Shown piece after piece: positions 20,262 to 30,165 of a DNA stretch of 64,000 bases. Source of the DNA: Lachnospira eligens. Lineage in GTDB: Bacteria > Bacillota > Clostridia > Lachnospirales > Lachnospiraceae. Every line of letters begins with the position of its first letter. Positions within the stretch are counted from its first letter, which is position 1. The notes below the pieces were generated by a model. It saw nothing but the letters and a program-made list of their open reading frames with translations. It did not search any database and had not been told where the DNA came from. Location of the stretch: assembly GCF_009680455.1 (NCBI RefSeq), contig NZ_WKRD01000007.1, positions 124,001 through 188,000 of the forward strand, in the 5' to 3' direction. The position numbers and the translations under genes were made by a program.

Positions 20262-21572
20262 ATGTGGTACGAAGAAGCGGTGTTTTATCAGGTATTTCCA
20301 CTTGGATTTTGTGATGGATTAAGAGACAACGACGGGGTGATGAACAGATGCATATCAGAATTTGCAGACTGGATACCGCATTTGCAGAAGTTAGGAGCTG
20401 ATGCGGTGTATTTTTCTCCAATTTTTGAGAGCGATTATCATGGCTATGATACAAGGGATTACCGTGTGATAGATAAAAGAATAGGAAGTAATAAGAATTT
20501 TGCAGAGCTTGTGTCAAAGCTGCATGAGGCAGGAATAAAGGTAGTCATTGACGGTGTGTTTAATCATGTCGGAAGGGGCTTTTTTGCATTTAAGGATGTA
20601 TGTGAGAAAAAATGGGATTCTGCCTATAAGGACTGGTTTAACATCAGCTTTGATGGCAATTCACCATATAATGACGGCTTCTGGTATGAGGGCTGGGAAG
20701 GATATTACAATCTTGTGAAACTCAATCTGAATAATCCGGATGTGGTTAATTATCTTATTGAGTCGGTGCGTGGCTGGGTTGATGAATTTGATATTGATGG
20801 AATCAGACTTGATGTTGCGTACTGCCTTAACAGGGATTTCATGAAGCGTTTAAGATACGAAACAGACCAGATGAAGCAGGAGTTTTTCCTTGTAGGAGAA
20901 ATGCTTCATGGTGATTACAACACAATTGTGGGTAATGAATGCCTGCACAGTGCAACTAATTATGAGTGTTATAAGGGGCTGTATTCGAGCTTTAATTCAA
21001 TGAATATGTTCGAGATTGCACACAGCATAGAAAGGCAGTTTGGAAAAGAACCATGGTGTCTGTATACAGGAAAACATCTGCTTACATTTGTTGATAACCA
21101 TGATGTTTCAAGGATTGCCAGCACACTTACTAACAAAGCACATCTGCCGCTTATATATGCCCTTATGTTCGGTATGCCGGGAATTCCATGTATATATTAT
21201 AGAAGTGAATGGGGATGCGAGGCAGTTAAGGGGAGCGGCAATGACAATATCCTGCGTCCGGCATTTGATAAGCCGGAATACAATGAGCTGACTGATACAA
21301 TAAGTTCATTAGGACAAATGTATCATAACAGCAGGGCTTTAAGCTATGGTGATTACACAAAGAAAGTGCTTACAAATAGACAATATGTATTCAAAAGGGA
21401 AGCAGATGGAGAAAAAGTGCTTGTTGCAATTAATGCAGATGAGAATGAGTACACAGCGTACTTTGATACAGAATGTGCAGATGCACTTAATCTTATAACA
21501 GGTAAGAAGGAAGACTTATCTGGAAAAATAGTTCTTCCACCTTACAGCTTCAGATTTTACAGATGTATGTAG
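20262..21572 (+). CDS. GH13 alpha-amylase family glycosidase
   Basis: A cytoplasmic alpha-glucan hydrolase of 436 residues without signal peptide. Conserved GH13 regions are present: VVIDGVFNHVG (region I), DGIRLDVA with the nucleophile Asp (region II), FLVGEM with the acid-base Glu (region III) and FVDNHDVSR with the third Asp (region IV). It starts WYEEAVFYQVFPLGF, as in maltodextrin glucosidases and cyclomaltodextrinases, but lacks the N-terminal domain of those enzymes. The likely job is breakdown of imported maltodextrins. ACGGAGG precedes the ATG. It follows the desulfurase by 37 bases and ends at a shared terminator. Confidence 0.9.
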   Translation: MWYEEAVFYQVFPLGFCDGLRDNDGVMNRCISEFADWIPHLQKLGADAVYFSPIFESDYHGYDTRDYRVIDKRIGSNKNFAELVSKLHEAGIKVVIDGVFNHVGRGFFAFKDVCEKKWDSAYKDWFNISFDGNSPYNDGFWYEGWEGYYNLVKLNLNNPDVVNYLIESVRGWVDEFDIDGIRLDVAYCLNRDFMKRLRYETDQMKQEFFLVGEMLHGDYNTIVGNECLHSATNYECYKGLYSSFNSMNMFEIAHSIERQFGKEPWCLYTGKHLLTFVDNHDVSRIASTLTNKAHLPLIYALMFGMPGIPCIYYRSEWGCEAVKGSGNDNILRPAFDKPEYNELTDTISSLGQMYHNSRALSYGDYTKKVLTNRQYVFKREADGEKVLVAINADENEYTAYFDTECADALNLITGKKEDLSGKIVLPPYSFRFYRCM

Positions 21573-21603
21573 AAGGTGCAGATAAGATACATGTATATAA
21601 AAT

Positions 21604-21645
21604 AAGCCTGAGCTCATCATAATCTGATGAACTCAGGCTTTCTTT
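21604..21645. terminator. Bidirectional terminator, amylase and PHP genes
   Basis: A 16-bp stem with one mismatch (21604-21619 with 21625-21640) and a 5-base loop lies between two converging genes, followed by TTTCTTT on the plus strand. Confidence 0.8.
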
Positions 21646-22426
21646 CATTAAATATTGTGTAGTAATTAAATCCTGCGTTCTTAAGCATATCAGCCACGAC
21701 ATCAAATCTGTAAGCAAAAAACTTAACTTCGTGTGCATCAGAACCTACAGTGATTATCTCTCCTCCGAGGTCGTGATACATTTTAACAATATCAAGGCAA
21801 GGATTAGGTTCAGGCATTCCGTATTTAAGACCGGCAGTGTTGACTTCAATTCCTTTTCCTTGCTCAATGATTGTTTTAAGAATTATGCAGATTAAATCGT
21901 TAAAATCGTGCCAGTTATATGTGTAAGAATTGGCAGGTATATATCTTGCAATATAATCAAGATGACCATACACATCAAAGTTGTGACAACAGCCAAGATT
22001 ATCAAGAATACTTTCGTAATAAGTTAAAACAGTATCCTTTGCAGAACGTTTCTCCCAAAACTCAGGGTAGTAGGGATCTTCTCCATATACAAGATGTGAC
22101 GAGCCTATTATGAAATCAAGCTGTTTTGCAGAATCATAAGCATTAACTCTGTCAGCGACGCTTCTCATAAGTCCCTGTTCAACACCTATGTGAATATTGA
22201 TTTTATTTTTGTATGATTCTTTCAGATTCTGGAAATACTTAATGTATTCCGGAAAATCAAGGTCAAACATGACTTTTCCATCTTCTAAAGGAGCATCAAA
22301 GTCATTATGGTCGGTAAAACAGATGTGTTTAAATCCCAGTGAAATAGCATTGTTAACAACATTTACAGGGTTCTCCTCTGAATCAGAAGAGAACATAGTA
22401 TGTATATGTGAATCTGATAACAGCAT
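21617..22426 (-). CDS. PHP-domain phosphatase, histidinol-phosphatase (HisJ) type
   Basis: A metal-dependent phosphoesterase of the PHP family, most like histidinol-phosphatases that carry out a late step in histidine synthesis. Metal ligands are visible in SDSHIHTMFSSDSE, CFTDHNDF, GVEQG, GSSHLV, YGHLDYIARY and VGSDAHEV. The protein has 269 residues from the ATG at 22426, selected because GGAGG lies 8 bases upstream on the minus strand; the frame runs 18 bases further. No his genes are next to it, so another phosphorylated substrate is possible. The stop codon lies inside the shared terminator stem. Confidence 0.85.
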   Translation of the reverse strand: MLLSDSHIHTMFSSDSEENPVNVVNNAISLGFKHICFTDHNDFDAPLEDGKVMFDLDFPEYIKYFQNLKESYKNKINIHIGVEQGLMRSVADRVNAYDSAKQLDFIIGSSHLVYGEDPYYPEFWEKRSAKDTVLTYYESILDNLGCCHNFDVYGHLDYIARYIPANSYTYNWHDFNDLICIILKTIIEQGKGIEVNTAGLKYGMPEPNPCLDIVKMYHDLGGEIITVGSDAHEVKFFAYRFDVVADMLKNAGFNYYTIFNERKPEFIRL

Positions 22427-22564
22427 AGTAATGTCCTCCATCAAATATTAGTCATATGCTTAAATGTCAATATACATTATACATAAACATAATTAATCCG
22501 CAATTGATATTTTTGATGTTTATGTAGAACATGTAAACTAATGTAAAATATAGGTAATTTTTCC

Positions 22565-22593
22565 TTGAAAATGATTATTAGTATTGATATTAT
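22565..22593 (+). promoter_or_regulatory. Promoter of the Na/Pi cotransporter gene
   Basis: TTGAAA at 22565-22570 and TATTAT at 22588-22593 are 17 bases apart. The predicted transcript starts near 22600, exactly at the first stem of the structured leader. Confidence 0.65.
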
Positions 22594-22597
22594 TAAG

Positions 22598-22695
22598 AAG
22601 ACAGCGTATAAATTCTGATTATGTGAATGCGCATAGATGTAGAAGTACCAACTACGCTGTCCGTCCTTGACTTTTATGCGCAGATAGGAGCTTTC
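22598..22695 (+). promoter_or_regulatory. Pseudoknot-capable leader, candidate riboswitch
   Basis: The 5' leader can form stem A, GACAGCGTA (22600-22608) with TACGCTGTC (22653-22661). It can also form stem B, TGCGCATAGA (22628-22637) with 22673-22682 including TATGCGCA. Stem B starts in the loop of A and closes downstream of A, an H-type pseudoknot arrangement. Its 3' strand ends 4 bases before the GGAG ribosome binding site of the cotransporter. I could not match it to a known riboswitch class. Confidence 0.5.
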
Positions 22696-24474
22696 GTGAG
22701 TTTTGAATTGATACACATTGTGATTATTCTTCTCGGAGGAATAGCGCTTTTCCTTTTTGGAATGCAGCTTATGGGAGATGGATTAAAGAAAGTGGCTGGT
22801 GGCAAACTGGAAGTTATTCTGTACAGATTAAGTAATACACCTCTTAAGGGAGTACTGCTTGGTACAGGTGTTACGGCAATTATCCAGTCATCGTCGGCAA
22901 CTTCTGTTATGGTTGTTGGTTTTGTTAATGCCGGTATGATTAAAATGAAACAGGCTATCGGTATTATTATGGGCGCAATTATAGGTACATCTGTTACTGG
23001 ATGGGTATTATGTCTTTCTGATATCAGTGGTGGTGCCGGATGGGTAGACTTACTTTCAACAGAGGTTCTTGCTGCTATTATTGGTGTTATTGGCATCATG
23101 TTCAGGATGATTTGTAAGAATCCCACTAAGAAGCATATAGGTGATATTATGATAGGTTTCTGTATCCTTATGGTAGGAATGCAGAACATGAGTGCAGCGG
23201 TTGCACCATTAAGATCTGAGCCGGCATTTATTGATATGCTTACTAAGTTTTCTAATCCATTTATAGGAATACTTATAGGACTTTTGGTTACTGCTGTTTT
23301 GCAGAGTGCGTCTGCTACAGTTGGTATTCTTCAGGCTTTATCAGTTACAGGAGCTATTTCATTTTCAGTAGCACTGCCTATTATAATGGGTATTGCTGTC
23401 GGAGCTGCCATGCCTGTTATCATTTCTTCATTTGGTGCGACTACAGATGGTAAGAGAACAGCATTTGTATATCTTCTTGTTGATGCATTGGGTGCTTTAA
23501 TATGGGCAGTAGTATTTTATAGTGTTAATCATTTTGTGCATTTTTCATTTATGGACAGAACGATGACAACTGTTTCGATAGCATTTGTGAACTCTTTATT
23601 CAGAGTTGCAACAGTTGCTGTACTGTTTCCATTCATCAGATTCCTTGAAAAGATGGTATGTGCAATTTTCAAGGAGGTTGTTGATGAGGAAGATAAAGAT
23701 ATTGTTGAAATCAGTGTACTTGATGACAGATTTATTGCTCATCCTACAGTTGCTATTGAACAGGCTAAGACAGTTCTTTGTTCAATGGCACATATGGCAC
23801 AGAAAAATCTTATTCGTTCCATGGAACTACTGGATACATTTTCGCAGGAAAAATATGACAAGATTCAGAGAAGAGAAGATAAGGTTGACAGATATGAAGA
23901 TAAGCTTGGAACTTATCTTGTAAAGATTACACAGCAGGAGCTTACTTCTGGACAGAACAAGGAGGTCTCAAAGCTTCTCCATACAATTTCTGATTTTGAG
24001 AGAATAAGTGACCATGCTGTTAACATATCACAGGCAGCAGCAGAACTGTTTAATGAAAAGCTTAGGTTTTCTGATTGTGCTGTTGAAGATGTTGAACTGA
24101 TGTCATTAATTATGAAAGAAATAGTTGGAAATGTAATAGATGCATTTGAACAGAACAAGGTTGAATATGCCTATAAGACAGAGCCGTTAGAAGAACTCGT
24201 TGACATATATTGTGATGAAATGAAGATGAATCATGTCAAGCGTGTCCAGAAAGGTGAATGTACACTTCATCAGGGCTTTATATTTAATGATCTGCTTACA
24301 GATTTCGAGAGAATTGCTGACCATTGTTCTAACGTGGCAGTTGCGATTATTGAGCTTGAGTTAAATGTGTTTGATACACATGAGTATCTTATTAATCTCA
24401 AGAAAGATAATGGAACTAATTTTGATAAATATTTTGAGGAATACAAAGAAATGTTTCCTTTAAGCCAGTATTAA
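22696..24474 (+). CDS. Na/Pi cotransporter family protein with PhoU domain
   Basis: A sodium-phosphate symporter of the NptA/PNaS type, about 592 residues. The N-terminal two thirds carry two inverted repeats with the family's QSSSATSVMVVGFVNAG and LQSASATVGILQALSVTG motifs. The C-terminal 200 residues form a PhoU-like helical domain (DFERISDHAVNIS, DFERIADHCSNVA). A GTG at 22696, preceded by AGGAG, gives the usual start just before the first helix. The ATG at 22627 lies inside the structured leader and has no ribosome binding site. Phosphate import and control by the leader structure are inferred from family and position. Confidence 0.88.
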   Translation: MSFELIHIVIILLGGIALFLFGMQLMGDGLKKVAGGKLEVILYRLSNTPLKGVLLGTGVTAIIQSSSATSVMVVGFVNAGMIKMKQAIGIIMGAIIGTSVTGWVLCLSDISGGAGWVDLLSTEVLAAIIGVIGIMFRMICKNPTKKHIGDIMIGFCILMVGMQNMSAAVAPLRSEPAFIDMLTKFSNPFIGILIGLLVTAVLQSASATVGILQALSVTGAISFSVALPIIMGIAVGAAMPVIISSFGATTDGKRTAFVYLLVDALGALIWAVVFYSVNHFVHFSFMDRTMTTVSIAFVNSLFRVATVAVLFPFIRFLEKMVCAIFKEVVDEEDKDIVEISVLDDRFIAHPTVAIEQAKTVLCSMAHMAQKNLIRSMELLDTFSQEKYDKIQRREDKVDRYEDKLGTYLVKITQQELTSGQNKEVSKLLHTISDFERISDHAVNISQAAAELFNEKLRFSDCAVEDVELMSLIMKEIVGNVIDAFEQNKVEYAYKTEPLEELVDIYCDEMKMNHVKRVQKGECTLHQGFIFNDLLTDFERIADHCSNVAVAIIELELNVFDTHEYLINLKKDNGTNFDKYFEEYKEMFPLSQY

Positions 24475-24598
24475 GCAGAGATTAGTGTTAAGTAGACAAT
24501 ATTGGATACAGAATTTGTTAAGATTTCGTCAAAATGACTAATTGATAATGAGTTATTATTGAAAAAAGTGCAAAAATGTAAAAAATGGGAAGAAAGCC

Positions 24599-24627
24599 TT
24601 GATATTTTGCTTCTTCTTATGTAAAAT
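24599..24627 (+). promoter_or_regulatory. Promoter of gap
   Basis: TTGATA at 24599-24604 and TAAAAT at 24622-24627 with a 17-base spacer, about 64 bases before the gap start codon. The 216-base gap before gap holds no other clear feature. Confidence 0.75.
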
Positions 24628-24690
24628 ACACGGTAGTTGAAATTTTAACAAACTATGTTATAAAAATTCATTTTAGGAGGAATTGTTTTT

Positions 24691-25719
24691 ATGTCAGTAA
24701 AAGTTGCAATCAATGGTTTTGGTCGTATCGGTAGACTTGCATTCAGACAGATGTTTGGTGCAGAAGGATATGAGGTAGTTGCTATTAACGATTTAACAAG
24801 CCCTAAGATGCTTGCTCATCTTTTAAAGTATGACTCATCACAGGGAAGATATGTTAACTTCGGTGAGGAAGATCAGGTAACAGCTGATGATGAGGCTGGT
24901 ACAATCACAGTTAAAGGCAAGACTATCAAGATTTACAAAGAGCCAGATGCTAATAACTGCCCATGGGGAGAGATTGGCGTTGATGTAGTTCTTGAGTGTT
25001 CAGGATTCTATACATCTAAGGCTAAGGCACAGGCTCATATTAATGCAGGTGCTAAGAAGGTAGTTATCTCAGCTCCAGCTGGAAACGACCTTAAGACTAT
25101 CGTTTACAATGTAAACCATGAGACACTTACAGCAGATGATCAGATTATCTCAGCTGCTTCTTGTACAACAAACTGCTTAGCTCCTATGGCTAAGGCACTT
25201 AACGATTGTGCAACAATCGAGTCAGGTATTATGTGTACAATTCATGCTTACACAGGTGACCAGATGATTCTTGACGGACCACAGAGAAAGGGTGATTTAA
25301 GAAGATCTAGAGCAGGTGCTTGCAACATCGTTCCTAACTCAACAGGTGCTGCTAAGGCTATCGGTCTTGTTATCCCAGAACTTAACGGAAAGCTTATTGG
25401 AGCTGCTCAGAGAGTTCCAACACCTACAGGTTCTACAACAATCCTTAATGCTGTAGTTGCTAAGAAGGTTACAGTTGATGAAGTTAATGCTGCTATGAAG
25501 GCTGCTGCAACAGAGTCATTCGGTTACAATACAGAGCAGATTGTATCTAGCGATATCGTTGGTATGAGATTTGGTTCATTATTTGATGCTACTCAGACAA
25601 TGGTTAATGAACTTCCAAACGGTGGTTGCCAGGTTCAGGTTGTTTCTTGGTATGATAATGAGAACTCATACACAAGCCAGATGGTTAGAACAATTAAGTA
25701 CTTCGCTGAATTAAACTAA
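24691..25719 (+). CDS. gap: Glyceraldehyde-3-phosphate dehydrogenase, type I
   Basis: The enzyme oxidises glyceraldehyde-3-phosphate to 1,3-bisphosphoglycerate with NAD in glycolysis. The 342-residue protein has the Rossmann start [17 protein letters not shown], the catalytic cysteine in [12 protein letters not shown], and [12 protein letters not shown] near the C-terminus. It carries a strong promoter, AGGAGG ribosome binding site and terminator. Its codon choice (AAC, TTC, GCT) is visibly more biased than that of its neighbours, which fits very high expression. pgk, tpiA and gpmI follow in the order of the pathway. Confidence 0.97.
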   Translation: MSVKVAINGFGRIGRLAFRQMFGAEGYEVVAINDLTSPKMLAHLLKYDSSQGRYVNFGEEDQVTADDEAGTITVKGKTIKIYKEPDANNCPWGEIGVDVVLECSGFYTSKAKAQAHINAGAKKVVISAPAGNDLKTIVYNVNHETLTADDQIISAASCTTNCLAPMAKALNDCATIESGIMCTIHAYTGDQMILDGPQRKGDLRRSRAGACNIVPNSTGAAKAIGLVIPELNGKLIGAAQRVPTPTGSTTILNAVVAKKVTVDEVNAAMKAAATESFGYNTEQIVSSDIVGMRFGSLFDATQTMVNELPNGGCQVQVVSWYDNENSYTSQMVRTIKYFAELN

Positions 25720-25736
25720 TCATTTAGATTGTTTTT

Positions 25737-25770
25737 GCCGGAGAATGGTATGACTATTCTCCGGTTTTTT
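25737..25770 (+). terminator. Terminator after gap
   Basis: A 9-bp stem CCGGAGAAT/ATTCTCCGG (25738-25746 with 25756-25764) followed by six T. Confidence 0.92.
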
Positions 25771-25819
25771 ATAAAGCTGTATATGTAGCTATTTTATGTA
25801 TTATATGGAGGATATTAAT

Positions 25820-27013
25820 ATGCTTAATAAAAAGTCTATTGATGATATCAATGTAAAGGGCAAAAGAGTATTATGCAGATGTGATTTTAATGTACCTTTA
25901 GATGGAAGCAGAATTACAGATGAAACAAGACTTGTAGCTGCTCTTCCAACAATCAAGAAGCTTATTGCTGATGGAGGAAAGGTTATTCTTTGTTCACATC
26001 TTGGAAAGCCAAAGGGACCAGATGCTGCATTTTCTCTTGCACCAGTTGCAAAGAGACTTTCAGAACTTCTTGGTCAGGAAGTTAAGTTTGCAGCAGATGA
26101 TACTGTTGTAGGCGATAATGCAAGAGCAGCTGTTGCTGCAATGAATGATGGAGATGTTATTCTTCTTGAGAATACAAGATTCAGACCAGAAGAGACTAAG
26201 AACGGTGAAGCATTTTCTAAGGATTTAGCTTCTATTGCAGATGTATTTGTTAATGATGCATTTGGTACAGCTCACAGAGCACATTGTTCTAACGTAGGTG
26301 TTACACAGTATGTTGATACAGCTGTTGTTGGATACCTTATGCAGAAGGAAATTGATTTCCTTGGAAATGCAGTTAATAATCCTGTAAGACCTTTCGTTGC
26401 AATTCTTGGTGGTTCAAAGGTTTCTTCTAAGATTTCAGTTATCAATAATCTTCTTGATAAGGTTGACACACTTATTATCGGTGGTGGTATGTCTTATACA
26501 TTCCAGAAAGCACATGGTGGTAATGTAGGTCAGTCATTAGTAGAGGATGATTATCTTGATTATGCTAAGGATATGATGAAGAAGGCTGAAGAAAAGGGCG
26601 TTAAAATGCTTATTCCTATCGATACAGTTGTAGCTAAGGAATTCAGCAATGATTCTCCTTCACATGTCGTAGAAGCAGGACATCAGGCAGATGATGACAT
26701 GGGTATGGATATTGGACCTAAGACATGTGAGCTTTACAAGGAAGCTTTAAAGGATGCCAAGACTGTAGTATGGAATGGACCAATGGGAGTATTTGAATTC
26801 CCTAATTTCGCAGCAGGAACAATTGCTGTTGCAGAAGAACTTGCACAGCTTAAAGATGCTACAACAATCATTGGTGGTGGTGATTCAGCAGCTGCTGTTA
26901 ACAACTTAGGATTCGGAGATAAGATGACACACATCTCAACAGGTGGTGGAGCATCTCTTGAATTCCTTGAGGGTAAAGAACTTCCAGGTGTAGTTGCAGC
27001 TAACGATAAGTAA
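25820..27013 (+). CDS. pgk: Phosphoglycerate kinase
   Basis: The enzyme makes ATP and 3-phosphoglycerate from 1,3-bisphosphoglycerate. The 397-residue protein has [13 protein letters not shown] near the N-terminus, [10 protein letters not shown], the nucleotide-binding region [11 protein letters not shown], and the C-terminal GGGDSAAAV and [13 protein letters not shown]. The ATG at 25820 is chosen because GGAGG precedes it at good spacing; the ATG 24 bases upstream has none. It lies between the gap and tpiA terminators. Because a terminator separates gap from pgk, it may be made both by readthrough and from a local start. Confidence 0.97.
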   Translation: MLNKKSIDDINVKGKRVLCRCDFNVPLDGSRITDETRLVAALPTIKKLIADGGKVILCSHLGKPKGPDAAFSLAPVAKRLSELLGQEVKFAADDTVVGDNARAAVAAMNDGDVILLENTRFRPEETKNGEAFSKDLASIADVFVNDAFGTAHRAHCSNVGVTQYVDTAVVGYLMQKEIDFLGNAVNNPVRPFVAILGGSKVSSKISVINNLLDKVDTLIIGGGMSYTFQKAHGGNVGQSLVEDDYLDYAKDMMKKAEEKGVKMLIPIDTVVAKEFSNDSPSHVVEAGHQADDDMGMDIGPKTCELYKEALKDAKTVVWNGPMGVFEFPNFAAGTIAVAEELAQLKDATTIIGGGDSAAAVNNLGFGDKMTHISTGGGASLEFLEGKELPGVVAANDK

Positions 27014-27048
27014 TTGATTTTACTGACATAGTTATATAATAATATTTT

Positions 27049-27089
27049 AATCCAGACCTTATTTTTGTTAAGTGGGGTCTGGATTTTTG
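27049..27089 (+). terminator. Terminator after pgk
   Basis: A 10-bp stem AATCCAGACC/GGTCTGGATT (27049-27058 with 27076-27085) ending in a T-run. Confidence 0.9.
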
Positions 27090-27111
27090 TTATTTATTTC
27101 ACAAACTATAC

Positions 27112-27140
27112 TTGAAATATGTACCAAAGTATGCTATTAT
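27112..27140 (+). promoter_or_regulatory. Promoter of tpiA
   Basis: TTGAAA at 27112-27117 and TATTAT at 27135-27140 with a 17-base spacer, leaving a leader of about 85 bases. Confidence 0.65.
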
Positions 27141-27230
27141 TTGTTTTACTAGGATAGTTATATCGGAATAATTTAATAGGATTGTCCATATATATGTTAT
27201 TATGGATAATTTCCTGTGGGGAGGCGTAGA

Positions 27231-27980
27231 ATGAGAAGAAAAGTAATAGCAGGCAATTGGAAGATGAATATGACACCAAGCCAGGCAGTTAAGCTCGTTA
27301 CTGAATTGAGACCGAATGTTAATAATCCGGATGTTGATGTTGTGTTCTGTGTACCATCCATTGACATTGTACCTGTGGTGGAGGCAGTGAAGGGATCTAA
27401 TATACATATTGGTGCAGAGAATGTATATTATCAGGAGAAAGGAGCATTTACCGGTGAGTTATCGCCTGAGATGCTTGTTGATGCCGGGGTAAGCCATGTT
27501 ATCATAGGACATTCAGAAAGAAGAATGTACTTTAATGAAAGTAATACAGTGCTTAATCTCAAGATGCATAAGGTACTTGAACATGGAATTATCCCAATTC
27601 TTTGTTGTGGAGAGACACTTGAACAGAGAGAAAAAGGGATTACACTTGATTTCATTAAAGAACAGATAGTAGAAGCATATGTTGGTGTTACTAAAGAGCA
27701 GGTGCTTCATACAATAGTTGCTTATGAGCCAATCTGGGCTATTGGAACAGGAAAGGTTGCAACTACAGCGCAGGCACAGGAAGTATGTGGATTTATAAGA
27801 ACTGTATTCGAAGAGTTATATGATAAAGAAACAGCGGATCAGATAAGGATTCTTTATGGAGGAAGTGTTAATGCTTCTAATGCAGCAGAGCTTTTTGCCC
27901 AGCCTGATATTGATGGTGGACTGGTAGGAGGTGCAAGTCTCAAGCCGGATTTTGCGGATATAGTTAATTATAATAAGTAA
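27231..27980 (+). CDS. tpiA: Triose-phosphate isomerase
   Basis: Interconverts dihydroxyacetone phosphate and glyceraldehyde-3-phosphate. The 249-residue protein has the start [12 protein letters not shown] with the substrate-binding Lys, catalytic His in [12 protein letters not shown], catalytic Glu in [16 protein letters not shown] (loop 6 follows), and the C-terminal [12 protein letters not shown]. The ATG at 27231 has GGGGAGGCG upstream; an in-frame GTG at 27216 is less likely. It is flanked by its own promoter and terminator, between pgk and gpmI. Confidence 0.97.
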   Translation: MRRKVIAGNWKMNMTPSQAVKLVTELRPNVNNPDVDVVFCVPSIDIVPVVEAVKGSNIHIGAENVYYQEKGAFTGELSPEMLVDAGVSHVIIGHSERRMYFNESNTVLNLKMHKVLEHGIIPILCCGETLEQREKGITLDFIKEQIVEAYVGVTKEQVLHTIVAYEPIWAIGTGKVATTAQAQEVCGFIRTVFEELYDKETADQIRILYGGSVNASNAAELFAQPDIDGGLVGGASLKPDFADIVNYNK

Positions 27981-27990
27981 ATAAGCATGA

Positions 27991-28040
27991 AAAGACCTTG
28001 TTTTGATGATAATATTCAAGACAAGGTCTTTGATTTTTTT
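27991..28040 (+). terminator. Terminator after tpiA
   Basis: A perfect 10-bp stem AAAGACCTTG/CAAGGTCTTT (27991-28000 with 28022-28031) followed by a run of T interrupted once. Confidence 0.9.
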
Positions 28041-28101
28041 TACAAATGTGCTATCATGCTATAGGCAATTAATTAGAATACATTTAAAGGAGAATCACAT
28101 T

Positions 28102-29652
28102 ATGAGTAAAAAACCAGTAGTTTTAATGGTACTTGATGGTTATGGTTTAAATGATAGAACAGAGGGTAATGCTATTGCTATGGCTAACACTCCTGTTATG
28201 GATAAGCTTATGAAGGAATGCCCGTTCCAGAAGGGATATGCTTCAGGACTTGCTGTAGGTCTTCCAGACGGACAGATGGGTAATTCAGAAGTTGGTCATA
28301 TGAATATTGGTGCTGGTAGAATTATTTATCAGGATCTTACAAGAATTACTAAGGATATTGAAGATGGTACATTCTTTAAGAACGAAGAATTACTTGAGGC
28401 AATGGAGAACTGCAAGAAGAATGATTCGGATCTTCACCTTTTCGGACTTTTATCAGATGGTGGTGTTCACAGTCATTTAAGCCATGTATATGGACTTTTA
28501 GAGATGGCAAAGCAGCAGGGAGTGTCTAAAGTATATGTTCATGCGTTCCTTGACGGAAGAGATACACCTCCAGCTTCAGCTAAGGGATTTGTTGAGACAC
28601 TTGAGAATAAGATGGCAGAAATCGGAGTTGGTAAGGTCGCATCTTTATCAGGTCGTTACTATGCAATGGACAGAGATAATAACTGGGACAGAGTAGAAAA
28701 GGCTTATGATTCACTTGTAACAGGTGATGGCATTAAGGCCGAGTCAGCTACACAGGCACTTCAGGAGTCATATGATAATGGTAAGACAGATGAATTCGTT
28801 GAGCCAACAGTTATCTGTAAAGATGGTCAGCCACTTTCATTAGTTAAGGCTAATGATTCTGTTATATTCTTTAACTTCCGTCCAGACCGTGCAAGAGAGA
28901 TGACAAGAGCGTTCTGCGATGATAAGTTTACAGGATTTGAAAGAAAGACAGGATTTATTCCATTAACATTTGTATGTTTCAAGGATTATGATGAATCAAT
29001 CCCTAACAAGAAGGTTGCATTCAAGAAAGAGATTATTAAGAACACATTTGGTGAATTCCTTGCTAATCATGGAAAGAAGCAGTTAAGACTTGCTGAGACA
29101 GAGAAATATGCACATGTTACATTCTTCTTTAATGGCGGTGTTGAAGACCCTAATGTTGATGAGTTCAGATTACTCGTTAACTCACCTAAGGATGTTGCAA
29201 CATATGACTTAAAGCCAGAGATGAGTGCTCCGGAAGTAGGTATGGACTTAGTTGAGGCTATAAAGTCTGACAAATATGATGTTATTATTATCAACTTCGC
29301 TAATCCTGATATGGTTGGGCATACAGGTGTTATCCCAGCAGCAATCAAGGCTGTAGAGAAGGTTGATGAGCTTGTTGGCAAGGCTGTAGATGCAGTAAAG
29401 GATGTTGACGGAGTTCTCTTCATCTGTGCAGACCACGGTAATGCTGAGAAGATGATTGATTACGAAACAGGAGCTCCACATACAGCACATACAACTAACC
29501 CTGTTCCATTTATTCTTGTTAATTATGATGAGAATTATACACTTCGTGAGGGTGGAAGATTATGTGATATCGCTCCTACACTTATAGAAATTATGGGACT
29601 TGAGAAACCAGTTGAGATGACAGGTGAGTCTCTTCTTGTGAAGAAGAACTAA
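28102..29652 (+). CDS. gpmI: 2,3-bisphosphoglycerate-independent phosphoglycerate mutase
   Basis: A manganese enzyme that converts 3-phosphoglycerate to 2-phosphoglycerate. The 516-residue protein shows VLMVLDGYGLND with the first metal Asp, the catalytic Ser in GQMGNSEVGHMNIGAGR, VHAFLDGRDTPP, and ICADHGNAEKM with late metal ligands. The ATG at 28102 has AAAGGAG upstream; the frame opens 99 bases earlier within the tpiA terminator, which is not credible coding sequence. It completes the glycolytic cluster; eno is not in the window. Confidence 0.96.
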   Translation: MSKKPVVLMVLDGYGLNDRTEGNAIAMANTPVMDKLMKECPFQKGYASGLAVGLPDGQMGNSEVGHMNIGAGRIIYQDLTRITKDIEDGTFFKNEELLEAMENCKKNDSDLHLFGLLSDGGVHSHLSHVYGLLEMAKQQGVSKVYVHAFLDGRDTPPASAKGFVETLENKMAEIGVGKVASLSGRYYAMDRDNNWDRVEKAYDSLVTGDGIKAESATQALQESYDNGKTDEFVEPTVICKDGQPLSLVKANDSVIFFNFRPDRAREMTRAFCDDKFTGFERKTGFIPLTFVCFKDYDESIPNKKVAFKKEIIKNTFGEFLANHGKKQLRLAETEKYAHVTFFFNGGVEDPNVDEFRLLVNSPKDVATYDLKPEMSAPEVGMDLVEAIKSDKYDVIIINFANPDMVGHTGVIPAAIKAVEKVDELVGKAVDAVKDVDGVLFICADHGNAEKMIDYETGAPHTAHTTNPVPFILVNYDENYTLREGGRLCDIAPTLIEIMGLEKPVEMTGESLLVKKN

Positions 29653-29684
29653 TTGAATGGTTGAAATTAATTTATTGATTTTTC

Positions 29685-29713
29685 TTGCACAAAATGTTTA
29701 TTTGTGATAGAAT
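29685..29713 (+). promoter_or_regulatory. Promoter of secG-rnr region
   Basis: TTGCAC at 29685-29690 and TAGAAT at 29708-29713, spacer 17 bases. Two short inverted repeats lie in the leader before secG. Confidence 0.7.
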
Positions 29714-29780
29714 GACCTATGTTGCCGTATTGGCATAATTATGTAATAAAAAGCGCATGATGCGCAGGAATGAGGATAGT

Positions 29781-30056
29781 ATGAATAAGATAATTCCATT
29801 GTTTCATATGTCTGTCGGAGATGTATTAAGAATTGGTTTAATGGGAGTATTTGTGGTAATTTGTATAGCTTTAGCAATAATAATTCTTATGCAGGAAAGT
29901 AAGCAGAACGGATTGTCAGGAACAATTAGTGGTGCTGCTGATTCATACTGGGGTAAGAACAAGGGCCGTTCAATGGAGGGCAAGCTTGTTAAGATAACCA
30001 AGATTCTTGTAATTCTTTTTATTGTTATAGCAGTTATACTTAATTTTAATTTCTAA
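29781..30056 (+). CDS. secG: Preprotein translocase subunit SecG
   Basis: SecG is the small accessory subunit of the SecYEG channel. The protein has about 91 residues with two membrane helices, at about 12-33 and 70-88, joined by the conserved segment LMQESKQNGLSGTISG. The ATG at 29781 has a GAGGA site before it; an earlier ATG at 29757 lies in a GCGCA/TGCGC hairpin and lacks one. secG, rnr, smpB and ssrA occur together in many Firmicutes, and the order is kept here, with a terminator after secG. Confidence 0.92.
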   Translation: MNKIIPLFHMSVGDVLRIGLMGVFVVICIALAIIILMQESKQNGLSGTISGAADSYWGKNKGRSMEGKLVKITKILVILFIVIAVILNFNF

Positions 30057-30063
30057 ATTACGG

Positions 30064-30104
30064 ACACTCTTAAGAAACGGATAATTTCTTAAGAGTGTTT
30101 TTTA
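30064..30104 (+). terminator. Terminator after secG
   Basis: A 14-bp perfect stem (30064-30077 with 30085-30098) with a 7-base loop and six T. Confidence 0.92.
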
Positions 30105-30165
30105 CTTTTACGAGCAATCTGGTGAAATTCGGATATTTTAATGGTAAGAAAGGGATATAAGGGAT

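Noticed and set aside
22627..22695. Longer N-terminus of the Na/Pi cotransporter
   Set aside because: These bases form both stems of the leader structure, and no ribosome binding site precedes the ATG. The GTG at 22696 has AGGAG.
28003..28101. N-terminal extension of gpmI
   Set aside because: It is encoded by the tpiA terminator. The ATG at 28102 has a good ribosome binding site and the conserved start.
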